Source of the DNA: Devosia sp.
Lineage (GTDB): Bacteria > Pseudomonadota > Alphaproteobacteria > Rhizobiales > Devosiaceae
Length of the DNA stretch: 64,000 nt
Direction of reading: 5' to 3'
Assembly: GCF_028290625.1 (NCBI RefSeq)
Contig: NZ_JAQGJM010000035.1
Location: forward strand, 1 to 64,000
Shown here: positions 26,609 through 33,433 of the stretch, piece after piece
How positions within the stretch are numbered: the stretch's first letter is position 1
Layout: the number at the start of each line of letters is the position of its first letter
The notes under the pieces: generated by a model
Database searches by the model: none
Told to the model about the DNA's origin: nothing
Seen by the model: the letters and a program-made list of their open reading frames with translations, nothing else
Translations under genes and position numbers: made by a program

Positions 26609-26638
26609 CGCCAAGGATTGAAATTCCTGTCCTTGGCG
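26609..26638. terminator. hairpin of the AAGGATTG repeat family, probable terminator
   Basis: CGCCAAGGA and TCCTTGGCG form a perfect 9-base stem 7 bases after the preceding stop codon; the loop TTGAAATTCCTG matches the palindrome at 18475. No T-tract follows, so rho-independent termination would be weak; a boundary repeat is equally likely. Confidence 0.5.
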
Positions 26639-26639
26639 A

Positions 26640-26942
26640 TGTCTGGAAATATCTCCAGCGCTGGTATGCTGCTACGGCCTGGTCTCTCCGACGTTGAGGG
26701 TATGCGCTCGCCGTAGCCGTAACCATCAGACGGCCTTGGTCGGGCCTGTGCTGGAAGAATAGCGATCCGATCCTTGGTCCGCTTCATGCGGTCCTGCGGA
26801 CCCCCTATCGCTGTCCACTGCCACTATCACACGGCCCTGGTCGGGCCTACATTGAGAGGGGGATTCAGGAACGGGCGAAACTGGGACCTCGGTTATACCA
26901 CCATAGACCGCGACGAACCGGAAACATATTGATTTCGTTGGA
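26640..26942. other. non-coding stretch with a short direct repeat
   Basis: No gene supported. ACGGCCTTGGTCGGGCCT at 26730-26747 is repeated with one change at 26831-26848, about 100 bases apart. The stretch separates the cargo blocks from the mobilization and replication part of the island. Confidence 0.4.
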
Positions 26943-28349
26943 CTATTTTTTTCTAGCGGCTTTCATGGCTTTCGATACATGAGCTATCGAAACTCCCTCA
27001 ATCGCCGCGATGTCGGCGAGAGTATTGCCCTTGGAATGAAGTAGCAGGGCACGGCGGCCCAAGGACAGCCGCTCGGCCTGCACCTTCGCTCGGGGTGTAG
27101 CTCCACGACGGTGACGGGACTCCCGGGTCCTGATAGTCTTGAGTTCCCGACGGCGGTCCGGATCAACGAGAACACGAAGCTGCGCCTCGCGCATCTCGTC
27201 TGCGGTGACCTCCAAGCGACCAACGATTGTAGTCGCCTTAAACCTGTACCGGGGATCCGCTGGTTGACCGCCGGGCCCGGGCCACTGCTCGCCGGCGGCG
27301 GCGGCTTTCGCGCGGCGCAGAACGGCACTCATGCGCGACCTTGCTTCCGTATCCCTCCAGCCGCCCAGCTCGATCGCCAGGGACGCGATCTCTCTTGCCA
27401 CTACATCTGGAGGTGCGGTGTGAGCCATGGCGCACGCGGCCAGGAAAAGCCATTCATCACGCGCTCCCGAAGGCAGCACGCCGCCGGCATGCCGATATCG
27501 GCGCAGTCGATGCAGATCGGTCAGGACTGCCTCGTAATAGGTCGCCGACGTGAGGTAGGTAGCAGGACGCGGCAACGCGGTAGCATCAAGTTCCGCCCGC
27601 CGTCGCGCGCGCTCGGCCTGTAACGAACGAAGCTCGGCGCGGCGAAGCGGTAGAATCTCGTCAGCTAGATCATCGAAATCATAGGCGTCTTGGCGCAGCC
27701 GTTCTGGATCGCCCCGGACGTAGACGGGACGAACAATCTCGTTTCGCCAATCCTTGGCCCTGGCGTTCTTGGAGCCAATAATCCGAAAGACTCTTGCAGC
27801 ATCCAGCGCCTTCCGGTCGGCGCCAAAGTCCGCCAGGGCCTCCGCCAGGTGCGATTGTACCGCGTTCCAGCGCGGCAACGCCTGAGCGGGAAGCCAGCTA
27901 TGGAGCCAAACCAGGCACAACCCATTTCCGGTGGACACCGCATACGACGGTGCCGGCATATTCCGCTCATCGAGGACCCGCATGGCGGACCAAAAGACCG
28001 CCTCGGGCGCGCTGTCCTCCCATCTGACCCTCTTGCGGTAATCGACATCCACGAACGCGGCACCGATGTTCTTCACGCTGCTGATGCGACGGCGGTGGCC
28101 CCAAAACGAATTCATGGAGACATAAACGTCGGCCTCACCTGGCTCGACCGCGGACCCCGCTGCCGCCGCATGATCAACGCTCCAGCTTGATTCCTGCCAT
28201 GGCCGGTCGGCCCAGGATACCCGTCGCGCGACGACAAAATTGCCGACAGAATGGTGGTCGTCAGGGTAGTGCAACGCGGCGATTTGGTGCCGCGCCGTGA
28301 ACGCACCGACAGCCCGACCATCGTTGACTTTTGCCGTACAATCCAGCAC
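26943..28349 (-). CDS. primase-polymerase-like replication protein with C-terminal HTH
   Basis: 468 residues, GTG start at 28349. The middle has features of archaeo-eukaryotic-type primases of plasmids and islands: AAFVDVDYRKR (metal-binding Asp pair), SYAVSTGNGLCLVWLHSW and DAARVFRIIGSKNARAKDW. The C-terminus carries a small helix-turn-helix (ALLLHSKGNTLADIAAIEGV, then SIAHVSKAMKAARKK) preceded by a very basic stretch. Likely role: priming or initiating replication of the excised element. Not near a recognisable plasmid partition system. Assignment rests on motifs; a search with a profile would be needed for the exact family. Confidence 0.65.
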   Translation of the reverse strand: MLDCTAKVNDGRAVGAFTARHQIAALHYPDDHHSVGNFVVARRVSWADRPWQESSWSVDHAAAAGSAVEPGEADVYVSMNSFWGHRRRISSVKNIGAAFVDVDYRKRVRWEDSAPEAVFWSAMRVLDERNMPAPSYAVSTGNGLCLVWLHSWLPAQALPRWNAVQSHLAEALADFGADRKALDAARVFRIIGSKNARAKDWRNEIVRPVYVRGDPERLRQDAYDFDDLADEILPLRRAELRSLQAERARRRAELDATALPRPATYLTSATYYEAVLTDLHRLRRYRHAGGVLPSGARDEWLFLAACAMAHTAPPDVVAREIASLAIELGGWRDTEARSRMSAVLRRAKAAAAGEQWPGPGGQPADPRYRFKATTIVGRLEVTADEMREAQLRVLVDPDRRRELKTIRTRESRHRRGATPRAKVQAERLSLGRRALLLHSKGNTLADIAAIEGVSIAHVSKAMKAARKK

Positions 28350-28368
28350 GATTGTTCATCCCTACGAA

Positions 28369-28407
28369 ACACCCCCGCGAGGCCTGCAAGCCTGTGACCG
28401 GGGGTGT
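28369..28407. promoter_or_regulatory. GC-rich hairpin upstream of the primase-like gene
   Basis: ACACCCCCG and CGGGGGTGT form a perfect 9-base stem with a 21-base loop, about 20 bases upstream of the GTG start. Could be a leader structure, operator or part of an origin. The rest of 28408-28618 shows no gene. Confidence 0.4.
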
Positions 28408-28618
28408 GATCGTTAATGAACGTCTATTTCTCCTGTGAAATCAAATGGATGGCCTGCGATTGACGATTTTGGCAAGCCGTGAAACGCGCCCGGATAGGGG
28501 CTACGCGCGCGTGGACTCTCCAAATACGGCATTGGGGGGCCAACTGCGTTTTCGCGCGCGGGTGAAGTCCCAGGCGCCTCATGACCTCATCGAGGATGGG
28601 GGGTGCCCCTAAAATAAA

Positions 28619-28641
28619 TTCGGGGCCATCTGGGCCCCGAA
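28619..28641 (-). terminator. rho-independent terminator for the 28665-29632 genes
   Basis: On the minus strand TTCGGGGCC and GGCCCCGAA form a 9-base stem with a short loop, followed by TTTATTTTA, 24 bases after the stop at 28665. Confidence 0.75.
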
Positions 28642-28664
28642 ACTACGCGTCTAGATATAGTGTA

Positions 28665-29000
28665 TCATCCAGCTTCCGCATACAATTTCGCGACGCGGAC
28701 GTAGCCCCATGTGATGTTTGACACCTGGGCCGCGATCTGAAGAAATGCTTCCAGTTCAGCTGGATCGGCAGGCTCAGGCATTGTCACCATGACGACCTCG
28801 GCCATGGCCTCTGACGGACTGCACCGCACAAAGCTACGCTCGGCAAAGAGCCATTCGGCGGCGGCGGGCGCCGTGTCACCCTCGTAAACAAGGCAAATAT
28901 CATCGCTGTCCTCGTCAAGGACAACCGGGCGACCGTCCAAGTAGCGAACTACCAGGGCCGTCAGGTCCTTGCAGCCGTCTTCTACTGTTCTTTCATCCAT
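28665..29000 (-). CDS. small acidic protein of unknown function
   Basis: 111 residues, strongly acidic (DGRPVVLDEDSDDICLVYEG), no membrane segment and no motif I recognise. Its ATG at 29000 lies inside the end of the zincin-like gene (19-base overlap), so the two are translated together, and a clear terminator follows. An acidic partner next to a possible metalloprotease might be an inhibitor or immunity-type protein, which is speculation from gene order. Confidence 0.65.
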   Translation of the reverse strand: MDERTVEDGCKDLTALVVRYLDGRPVVLDEDSDDICLVYEGDTAPAAAEWLFAERSFVRCSPSEAMAEVVMVTMPEPADPAELEAFLQIAAQVSNITWGYVRVAKLYAEAG

Positions 29001-29632
29001 TCTCTCGCTACCTCTCCAGTTGCGACGCCATCAAAAATCCCATCGAGCCAGGTCGAAAGCCCTCGGACGGGCATACCTTCCTCGTAGTACATGCACCACA
29101 TCTCGAAGCATCTTGCCCGACGCTCGACCATAGAGTCTGCATACGCCGAACCCCACGAGAGTGGAACCAGACTTCGATCAATCTCGTCAATTATTATTTT
29201 CTCTAAAATCTTCTCAACTTGGTGCCAAGCCTCATGATACGCCGTTGAAATCAAATTCATGCTGTAGCTGTGCAAGGATAGAGCAACTATATCTTCGTCA
29301 TTAAAGGATATTCCGCCAGCCCTTGCATAATCCTTTCCACTTTCCTTGTGGCGGATAACTTCCCGGCAAGGATAGCCGTCGGGAATAAACTCGAAAACCA
29401 GGTTGGGGACCGCGTAAACGGCGGCCCAGGGTGTGATGCGATGGACGATCTGGGCGGCATGGTCGAGCACGGACCAAACGTCCGCCGGAACCGGTCCAGG
29501 TAAACCGAAAGTGCGTCCGCCCTCGCCGATGGGCAGCGGTGTGAGGATAGTCTCAACTATGCCGCCAGGTCGAAAAATCCGGCCCTGATCGGTCATAAGC
29601 GTGGGATTCGGGATGAATGCTGGATAACGCAC
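28982..29632 (-). CDS. HExxH-containing (zincin-like) protein
   Basis: 216 residues. ISTAYHEAWHQVEKILEKI contains HEAWH, a perfect HExxH zinc-protease signature, near residue 135, and RRARCFEMWCMYYEEG downstream offers a candidate third ligand. No signal peptide or membrane helix, so it would act in the cytoplasm. GTG at 29632 has GGAG six bases upstream; ATG at 29596 is the alternative. The family is not recognised. Overlaps the following acidic-protein gene by 19 bases. Lies between the relaxase region and the primase gene, a typical cargo or anti-restriction position. Confidence 0.65.
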   Translation of the reverse strand: MRYPAFIPNPTLMTDQGRIFRPGGIVETILTPLPIGEGGRTFGLPGPVPADVWSVLDHAAQIVHRITPWAAVYAVPNLVFEFIPDGYPCREVIRHKESGKDYARAGGISFNDEDIVALSLHSYSMNLISTAYHEAWHQVEKILEKIIIDEIDRSLVPLSWGSAYADSMVERRARCFEMWCMYYEEGMPVRGLSTWLDGIFDGVATGEVAREWMKEQ

Positions 29633-29664
29633 GGCGCGCTCCGAAAACGAGAGGGGGAAGGCGG

Positions 29665-29716
29665 GTCAAGAGGGGTGGAGCGGACCGCAGCGTAGCGAGG
29701 ACACGGCCCTCTTGAC
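29665..29716. repeat. inverted repeat GTCAAGAGGG / CCCTCTTGAC
   Basis: Perfect 10-base arms 32 bases apart in the gap between the relaxase region and the zincin-like gene. Might be a terminator without T-tract or a protein-binding site. Confidence 0.4.
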
Positions 29717-29796
29717 GCGCATGCAGCCTTAGACCGTCCCGCTCCCCCGGCCCAATCCATTGGGCCGGGGATGCCAACCCGGCGAGGGGCTCTTTC

Positions 29797-30879
29797 TTAC
29801 CGGCGCAACCTGGCGGCGGGTTCGTGATCGCGGTCTTGAACCTCAACATATGCGGCGCGGATCGCGTCTTCACGGGACAGGCCCTCTGCCTGCGCCAAGG
29901 TGCGAGCGCGGGCGTAGATCGCCAGCTTCGCATTGAGCACCTCCTCTTCCTTGCGAAGGCGGTCGCGGTCGGCCTCGGTGCGGGCCTCTTTGGCCCACCG
30001 AGCGAGCAACACATCCAGGTTCGCTTGAGCGCGTGCAGCGTTGCGCGCCAAGGCCTCGTCAACACCATCCTGAGGTGCCGGCGGCGCCTTAGGTTCCACT
30101 TCGGCGGAACTGCCGCCGGCCATGGGCGGCACAGGGCCGGCGGAGGATGGGGCCATGCCATCATCGGGCCGCAACGCCCGCGCCGCCCCGCTCCCAGTCG
30201 ACTCGCGCTCGGCCTCCCAGCGGGCGAGCAACGCGGCAGAGGGCTGGAACTCGGCCAGATTGACATTGTGGCGCTGGCAGCAGAGCCACACGCGCTCGCG
30301 ATCCCCGTCGGTCCACGTGCCGAACAAGCGCAAATTGCCGTCCCAGACGTCCATGGACTTACCAACCAGCGCGAAAATGGCTTCGTCGGACACTGGACCA
30401 TGGATCGTGACGCGCTCGCCGACATCAAAAAGACGCGTGTCCCCGAGCCCGATCCAGACGCCATCGTCGACCACCCCATCGACGTCATAGCCGCGTTCGC
30501 GCCAGCCGTCTGCAATCTGCTCCAGCCGGTCATTGGACAGAACCGGCGTGGCGCGGCGGGGCGCGCCAGGAGCGGCGGCGATTGCCGTCGGCTCCAGGTG
30601 CTCGACCCGCCAGGGGTTCGACTCGTCCGCCGCATAGTGGTGTGCGATCTCGCGATTGGTACGACCACCGCCCCACGTGCGGACGGTGCCGCCGTTCGGG
30701 TCGATCTCGATCCAGCCGCCGTCGGTGCACATGACGCGGTGCGCACCGCCCGGTTTGGCTGCGGGGCGGATCATGTGGACGCGCCGGCCGAAGTCTTGCG
30801 CGAGCCCGGCAGCCAGGCCGAGCTTGAGCAAAAGCTCGGTCTTGAAGGCGATTTTTTTGGCGTCTGAAGCGTCGGTCAT
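29797..30879 (-). CDS. LPD7-domain protein, possible separate gene at the 3' end of the relaxase frame
   Basis: From ATG at 30879, preceded by a good AGGAG, 360 residues begin MTDASDAKKIAFKTELLLKL. The LPD7-like (large polyvalent protein-associated) domain covers LSNDRLEQIADGWRERGYDV, VTIHGPVSDEAIFALVGKSM and WDGNLRLFGTWTDGDRERVW. A Lys/Arg/Glu-rich helical tail follows (LLARWAKEARTEADRDRLRK). Such domains accompany relaxases and are injected or used in DNA transfer. In frame with the relaxase, so it could be the C-terminus of one protein, an independent internal start, or both. Confidence 0.6.
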   Translation of the reverse strand: MTDASDAKKIAFKTELLLKLGLAAGLAQDFGRRVHMIRPAAKPGGAHRVMCTDGGWIEIDPNGGTVRTWGGGRTNREIAHHYAADESNPWRVEHLEPTAIAAAPGAPRRATPVLSNDRLEQIADGWRERGYDVDGVVDDGVWIGLGDTRLFDVGERVTIHGPVSDEAIFALVGKSMDVWDGNLRLFGTWTDGDRERVWLCCQRHNVNLAEFQPSAALLARWEAERESTGSGAARALRPDDGMAPSSAGPVPPMAGGSSAEVEPKAPPAPQDGVDEALARNAARAQANLDVLLARWAKEARTEADRDRLRKEEEVLNAKLAIYARARTLAQAEGLSREDAIRAAYVEVQDRDHEPAARLRR

Positions 30880-32076
30880 AAGGATTCTCCTGATTATCCT
30901 TGCCGCTGCGATCCGGAAGCGGATCCGCTGCGCGAGGGTGGTGGCGTGAGTTGCTAAAGCTCGACCGGCTCGGGCGAGTGCCGCTCGGGCAGCGACAGCG
31001 CGGATTCGATCTGCGAGAGCCGACCGAGTATCGCTTCGAGAAGGGTCACGATGACGCGAATCGGATCCTCGCCCGTGCCCTCCTCCTCCAAGAGCTGGAG
31101 TAGCGGGTGCAAGGCCAGCACGTCTCCGTGCGTGCTCTCCAACTCCGTCATGAACGGGTGCGACTGGATCGAGGCTTTCGCGGTTTCGGTCATTTTTTGC
31201 GATCTCCTGAAGTCGGCGAATGCGGCTTGCGGGTGGCAGGCGAAGCCCGGCCAGCGCGTCACGGACGGCGGCGGCGCGCGGGGACTCGACCCCTGCGGCA
31301 CGGCACGCGGCCCGTAGCTCGCGCGCCAGCGAGTGTGCGGTGCCAGTGCGGTCGACGATGACTGGGGTCTTGTCTCCCTGCGCCAAGGCAAGGCCGGCGT
31401 CCGCCAGGGCTCGACGGAAAGCGTGGGGGGAGGCGGGCGGCCAGGCGGAAGCAAGCACGGCGCGCAGATCGACCGCCGGAATTTCCGTGCGCTCCTGAAC
31501 GTGCCGGCGGCCAGGCGAAAGCGCCGCAACTTGGACGGCGCAGTCCAGGTCGTAGCGTTCACGCATCCAGGCAGTGACGGCCTCGTTGCCGTCCTTGAGC
31601 AGGGCCCGGTAGACGGACATAGGTCGGGGGACTGGAGGCGGCGGGAGTCCAAGCTCGCACGCGGTGAGAACGGCGCACTTTTCTCGGCGCCTGTAAGAGT
31701 TGCGCAGGTCGACAACGCGGCCGTCGGGCCGTACAAGACTATAGAAGACATGTGCGTGGGTGCGGCCAGCTTTGGTGTGCAGAACACCGCCGCGGTCCTG
31801 ATCCTCGAGTCCGAATTCGCCTTCCAAGTGTCGCAGGAAGACGCCGATGACCTCGGGTCGGTCGTGACCGATGGCCGGGTCAACGTGCAAGTGCCAAACG
31901 GGGCGGGCAGTGCGACCGTGGGCGGCACCTGCCACGAGTTGGCGCAACTGCCCTGCCAGGTCATAGGCCGGTAGGTGGCGAGCTGCGACCAGTTGGACGC
32001 GCTGGCCGGCTTCGCGGGAGAGCAAATGCCGCACGAGCGCCTGCCCGCCGCGTCCTCGGGTCTCGCCGGAGAGCAC
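29797..32076 (-). CDS. relaxase (MobA/VirD2-like) reading frame, open into an LPD7 domain
   Basis: A 759-codon open frame with GTG start at 32076. The first 290 residues are a relaxase: GETRGRGGQALVRHLLS at the N-terminus, VWHLHVDPAIGHD, and the metal-binding THAHVFYSLVRPDGRVVDLR. It should nick the element at oriT and pilot the strand. Residues 290-400 are Arg/Gly-rich and poorly protein-like and overlap another gene in a different frame (30954-31193); the last 360 are the LPD7 protein described separately. One extra A in the A6 run at about 31188-31193 would end the relaxase with TGA overlapping that small gene's ATG. A genuine relaxase-LPD7 fusion is the alternative. Confidence 0.75.
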   Translation of the reverse strand: MLSGETRGRGGQALVRHLLSREAGQRVQLVAARHLPAYDLAGQLRQLVAGAAHGRTARPVWHLHVDPAIGHDRPEVIGVFLRHLEGEFGLEDQDRGGVLHTKAGRTHAHVFYSLVRPDGRVVDLRNSYRRREKCAVLTACELGLPPPPVPRPMSVYRALLKDGNEAVTAWMRERYDLDCAVQVAALSPGRRHVQERTEIPAVDLRAVLASAWPPASPHAFRRALADAGLALAQGDKTPVIVDRTGTAHSLARELRAACRAAGVESPRAAAVRDALAGLRLPPASRIRRLQEIAKNDRNRESLDPVAPVHDGVGEHARRRAGLAPATPALGGGGHGRGSDSRHRDPSRSDTRSALADRIRAVAARAALARAGRALATHATTLAQRIRFRIAAARIIRRILMTDASDAKKIAFKTELLLKLGLAAGLAQDFGRRVHMIRPAAKPGGAHRVMCTDGGWIEIDPNGGTVRTWGGGRTNREIAHHYAADESNPWRVEHLEPTAIAAAPGAPRRATPVLSNDRLEQIADGWRERGYDVDGVVDDGVWIGLGDTRLFDVGERVTIHGPVSDEAIFALVGKSMDVWDGNLRLFGTWTDGDRERVWLCCQRHNVNLAEFQPSAALLARWEAERESTGSGAARALRPDDGMAPSSAGPVPPMAGGSSAEVEPKAPPAPQDGVDEALARNAARAQANLDVLLARWAKEARTEADRDRLRKEEEVLNAKLAIYARARTLAQAEGLSREDAIRAAYVEVQDRDHEPAARLRR
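30954..31193 (-). CDS. small 79-residue protein nested in the relaxase frame
   Basis: ATG at 31193 has CAGGAG ten bases upstream. The protein is a coherent amphipathic helical sequence (MTELESTHGDVLALHPLLQL; RVIVTLLEAILGRLSQIESA) ending ERHSPEPVEL, while the relaxase frame over the same bases looks random. It ends 74 bases before the LPD7 ATG. Probably a genuine mobilization accessory gene. Confidence 0.6.
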   Translation of the reverse strand: MTETAKASIQSHPFMTELESTHGDVLALHPLLQLLEEEGTGEDPIRVIVTLLEAILGRLSQIESALSLPERHSPEPVEL

Positions 32077-32086
32077 GGTTCGTCCC

Positions 32087-32335
32087 TCATTGCTTCTCGA
32101 CCAGGAGCGAGTCGAGATACGAGGCGTTGGCGTAGATGTCCGTCAAAACACCAACATCCTCGGGCGAGTTGGGCTCCAGGCATCCGAGAGCCGCCAGCAT
32201 GTGGCGCTGGGCCCACTGGCCCGGGCTCACGCCGGCCGCAGCGGCAGCGCGCTCGATTAGCTTGGTCTGACCCTCCGTCATGCGGATGCTGACGCACAGA
32301 CGCGATGGCAGCTTGAAAATGTCAGCGTCGGTCAT
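32087..32335 (-). CDS. small relaxosome-like protein (82 residues)
   Basis: Begins MTDADIFKLPSRLCVSIRMT and continues LIERAAAAAGVSPGQWAQRH, the look of a ribbon-helix-helix or MobC-like DNA-binding protein. Its ATG overlaps the stop of the upstream gene (ATGA) and its stop lies just before the relaxase start, so it belongs to one mobilization operon. Role inferred from position and fold-like pattern. Confidence 0.65.
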   Translation of the reverse strand: MTDADIFKLPSRLCVSIRMTEGQTKLIERAAAAAGVSPGQWAQRHMLAALGCLEPNSPEDVGVLTDIYANASYLDSLLVEKQ

Positions 32336-32697
32336 TTCAGCCTCTCAATGATCGTGGTCAGCGCGATCGACTGCGCACGCAGGTCCGCGAGAATGCGCTC
32401 CGCGAGATCGTGAAAGCCGGTGTGGCCAGCCAAGCGCAGCGCCTGGCAAAGCTGCACCGTGGCACCAGTCGCGCGGCGGACGTCTCCTGAAAGAACGGCC
32501 ACGGAGGCGACGTCGGCGGGCGGAACGCCGCGCCGATCCGGGCGCTCGGGCGGCCGGCCAAGGGCGACAAAGGCGGCGTTGCGGAGCCAACCGGCACGCG
32601 AAAACTGGCCGCGCCGTTCGTCGATCGCGTCACGCTCGGCAGCAGCGAACTTGACGTTGATCTGCTCCGGCCTCTGCCGGCTCTTGCTTATGCTCAT
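32332..32697 (-). CDS. MobC-like mobilization protein
   Basis: 121 residues from ATG at 32697: SISKSRQRPEQINVKFAAAE, then RDAIDERRGQFSRAGWLRNA resembling the ribbon-helix-helix DNA-binding part of plasmid mobilization proteins MobC/NikA. The C-terminus is helical (QALRLAGHTGFHDLAERILA). First gene of the leftward operon MobC-like, 82-residue protein, relaxase. A longer frame upstream to 32832 is basic non-protein-like sequence and is not used. Confidence 0.68.
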   Translation of the reverse strand: MSISKSRQRPEQINVKFAAAERDAIDERRGQFSRAGWLRNAAFVALGRPPERPDRRGVPPADVASVAVLSGDVRRATGATVQLCQALRLAGHTGFHDLAERILADLRAQSIALTTIIERLK

Positions 32698-33120
32698 GCT
32701 CGACGGCTCCGACGACGAAAGGTGGGGGTTCACGGGGGAGGGCTTGCCCTCCTCCTGACCAGTTGGGGCGGGTACCGCCCCATGCCTGGCTAACCCCCTG
32801 CGATCACACCAGGATCGGGTCCCTGCGCGCATAAGTCAAGTTTACCGAACAATCTTTTATCGTCGTTCGATACATGTTGACGAGCTTCATGCAAATCCGT
32901 CTCGGTGGGCGCTGGGCCAAGGGGCGTGTTCACAAGTTCGTGAAGCCCTCGCCGGGCGGCATGCCCTCCGAACATGGTCGGAGGGCAGGCGACAGGGTCA
33001 TTTCGGTATTGGCGGCATCAAGCGGGCCGAGCCTCGCCCAAGGGCTGCGGCCGCACCAACCCACTTGACCCCGCCAGCACCTCGCAGCCGCCGAGGTGCC
33101 TCCGGCCGTCCGGAAAGCAG

Positions 33121-33155
33121 AAAAGCCCCTGGCTCGCTAGGAACCAAGGGCTTTT
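33121..33155. terminator. hairpin AAAAGCCC / GGGCTTTT
   Basis: Perfect 8-base stem with 19-base loop, A-rich at one side and T-rich at the other, so it could terminate transcription in either direction. Confidence 0.55.
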
Positions 33156-33302
33156 GCAATTCAGAGAACCCGCCCACAAACGGAGGCGGTATTAATGCTG
33201 GCCATCAGGCGAACCGCAGGTGTTACTGCTGGACGAACCGCTGGGTTTACCCGCCCACCCGGCACGAGGTCTGGTCAGGGCGGGGAAAATGCTAGCGCGC
33301 TT

Positions 33303-33404
33303 TTGACGAGAACCACAGTTCACACCGTTTTTTCTCTAAGCCGCCTGCACGGCGGGTAGTCGCGCTCGCACAGTGAAAATGGTGTCGATTCCGGTTCTCG
33401 TCAA
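33303..33404. repeat. large inverted repeat downstream of the recombinase
   Basis: TTGACGAGAACC (33303-33314) and GGTTCTCGTCAA (33393-33404) are perfect 12-base arms. Inside, CACACCGTTTT and AAAATGGTGT are near-complementary, and CCGCC-TGCAC-GGCGG can pair in the middle, giving a nested cruciform-like structure ending 30 bases from the recombinase stop codon. Confidence 0.65.
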
Positions 33405-33433
33405 GCCTGTGAGATCGATACAACTTTATCTTT

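Larger units (their letters stand above)
32698..33433. other. 735-base non-coding region between the mobilization operon and the recombinase, likely site of oriT
   Basis: No gene supported. It contains the promoter region of the mobilization operon, a hairpin at 33121-33155 and a large inverted repeat at 33303-33404. By position next to the MobC-like gene this is the likeliest place for the transfer origin; no nick site can be identified by eye. Confidence 0.45.

Noticed and set aside
30954..32297. A 447-codon minus-strand frame overlapping the relaxase
   Set aside because: Only its last 79 codons look like protein. Upstream of those the relaxase frame carries the recognisable motifs (HLHVDP, THAHVFYSL), so the rest is a shadow.
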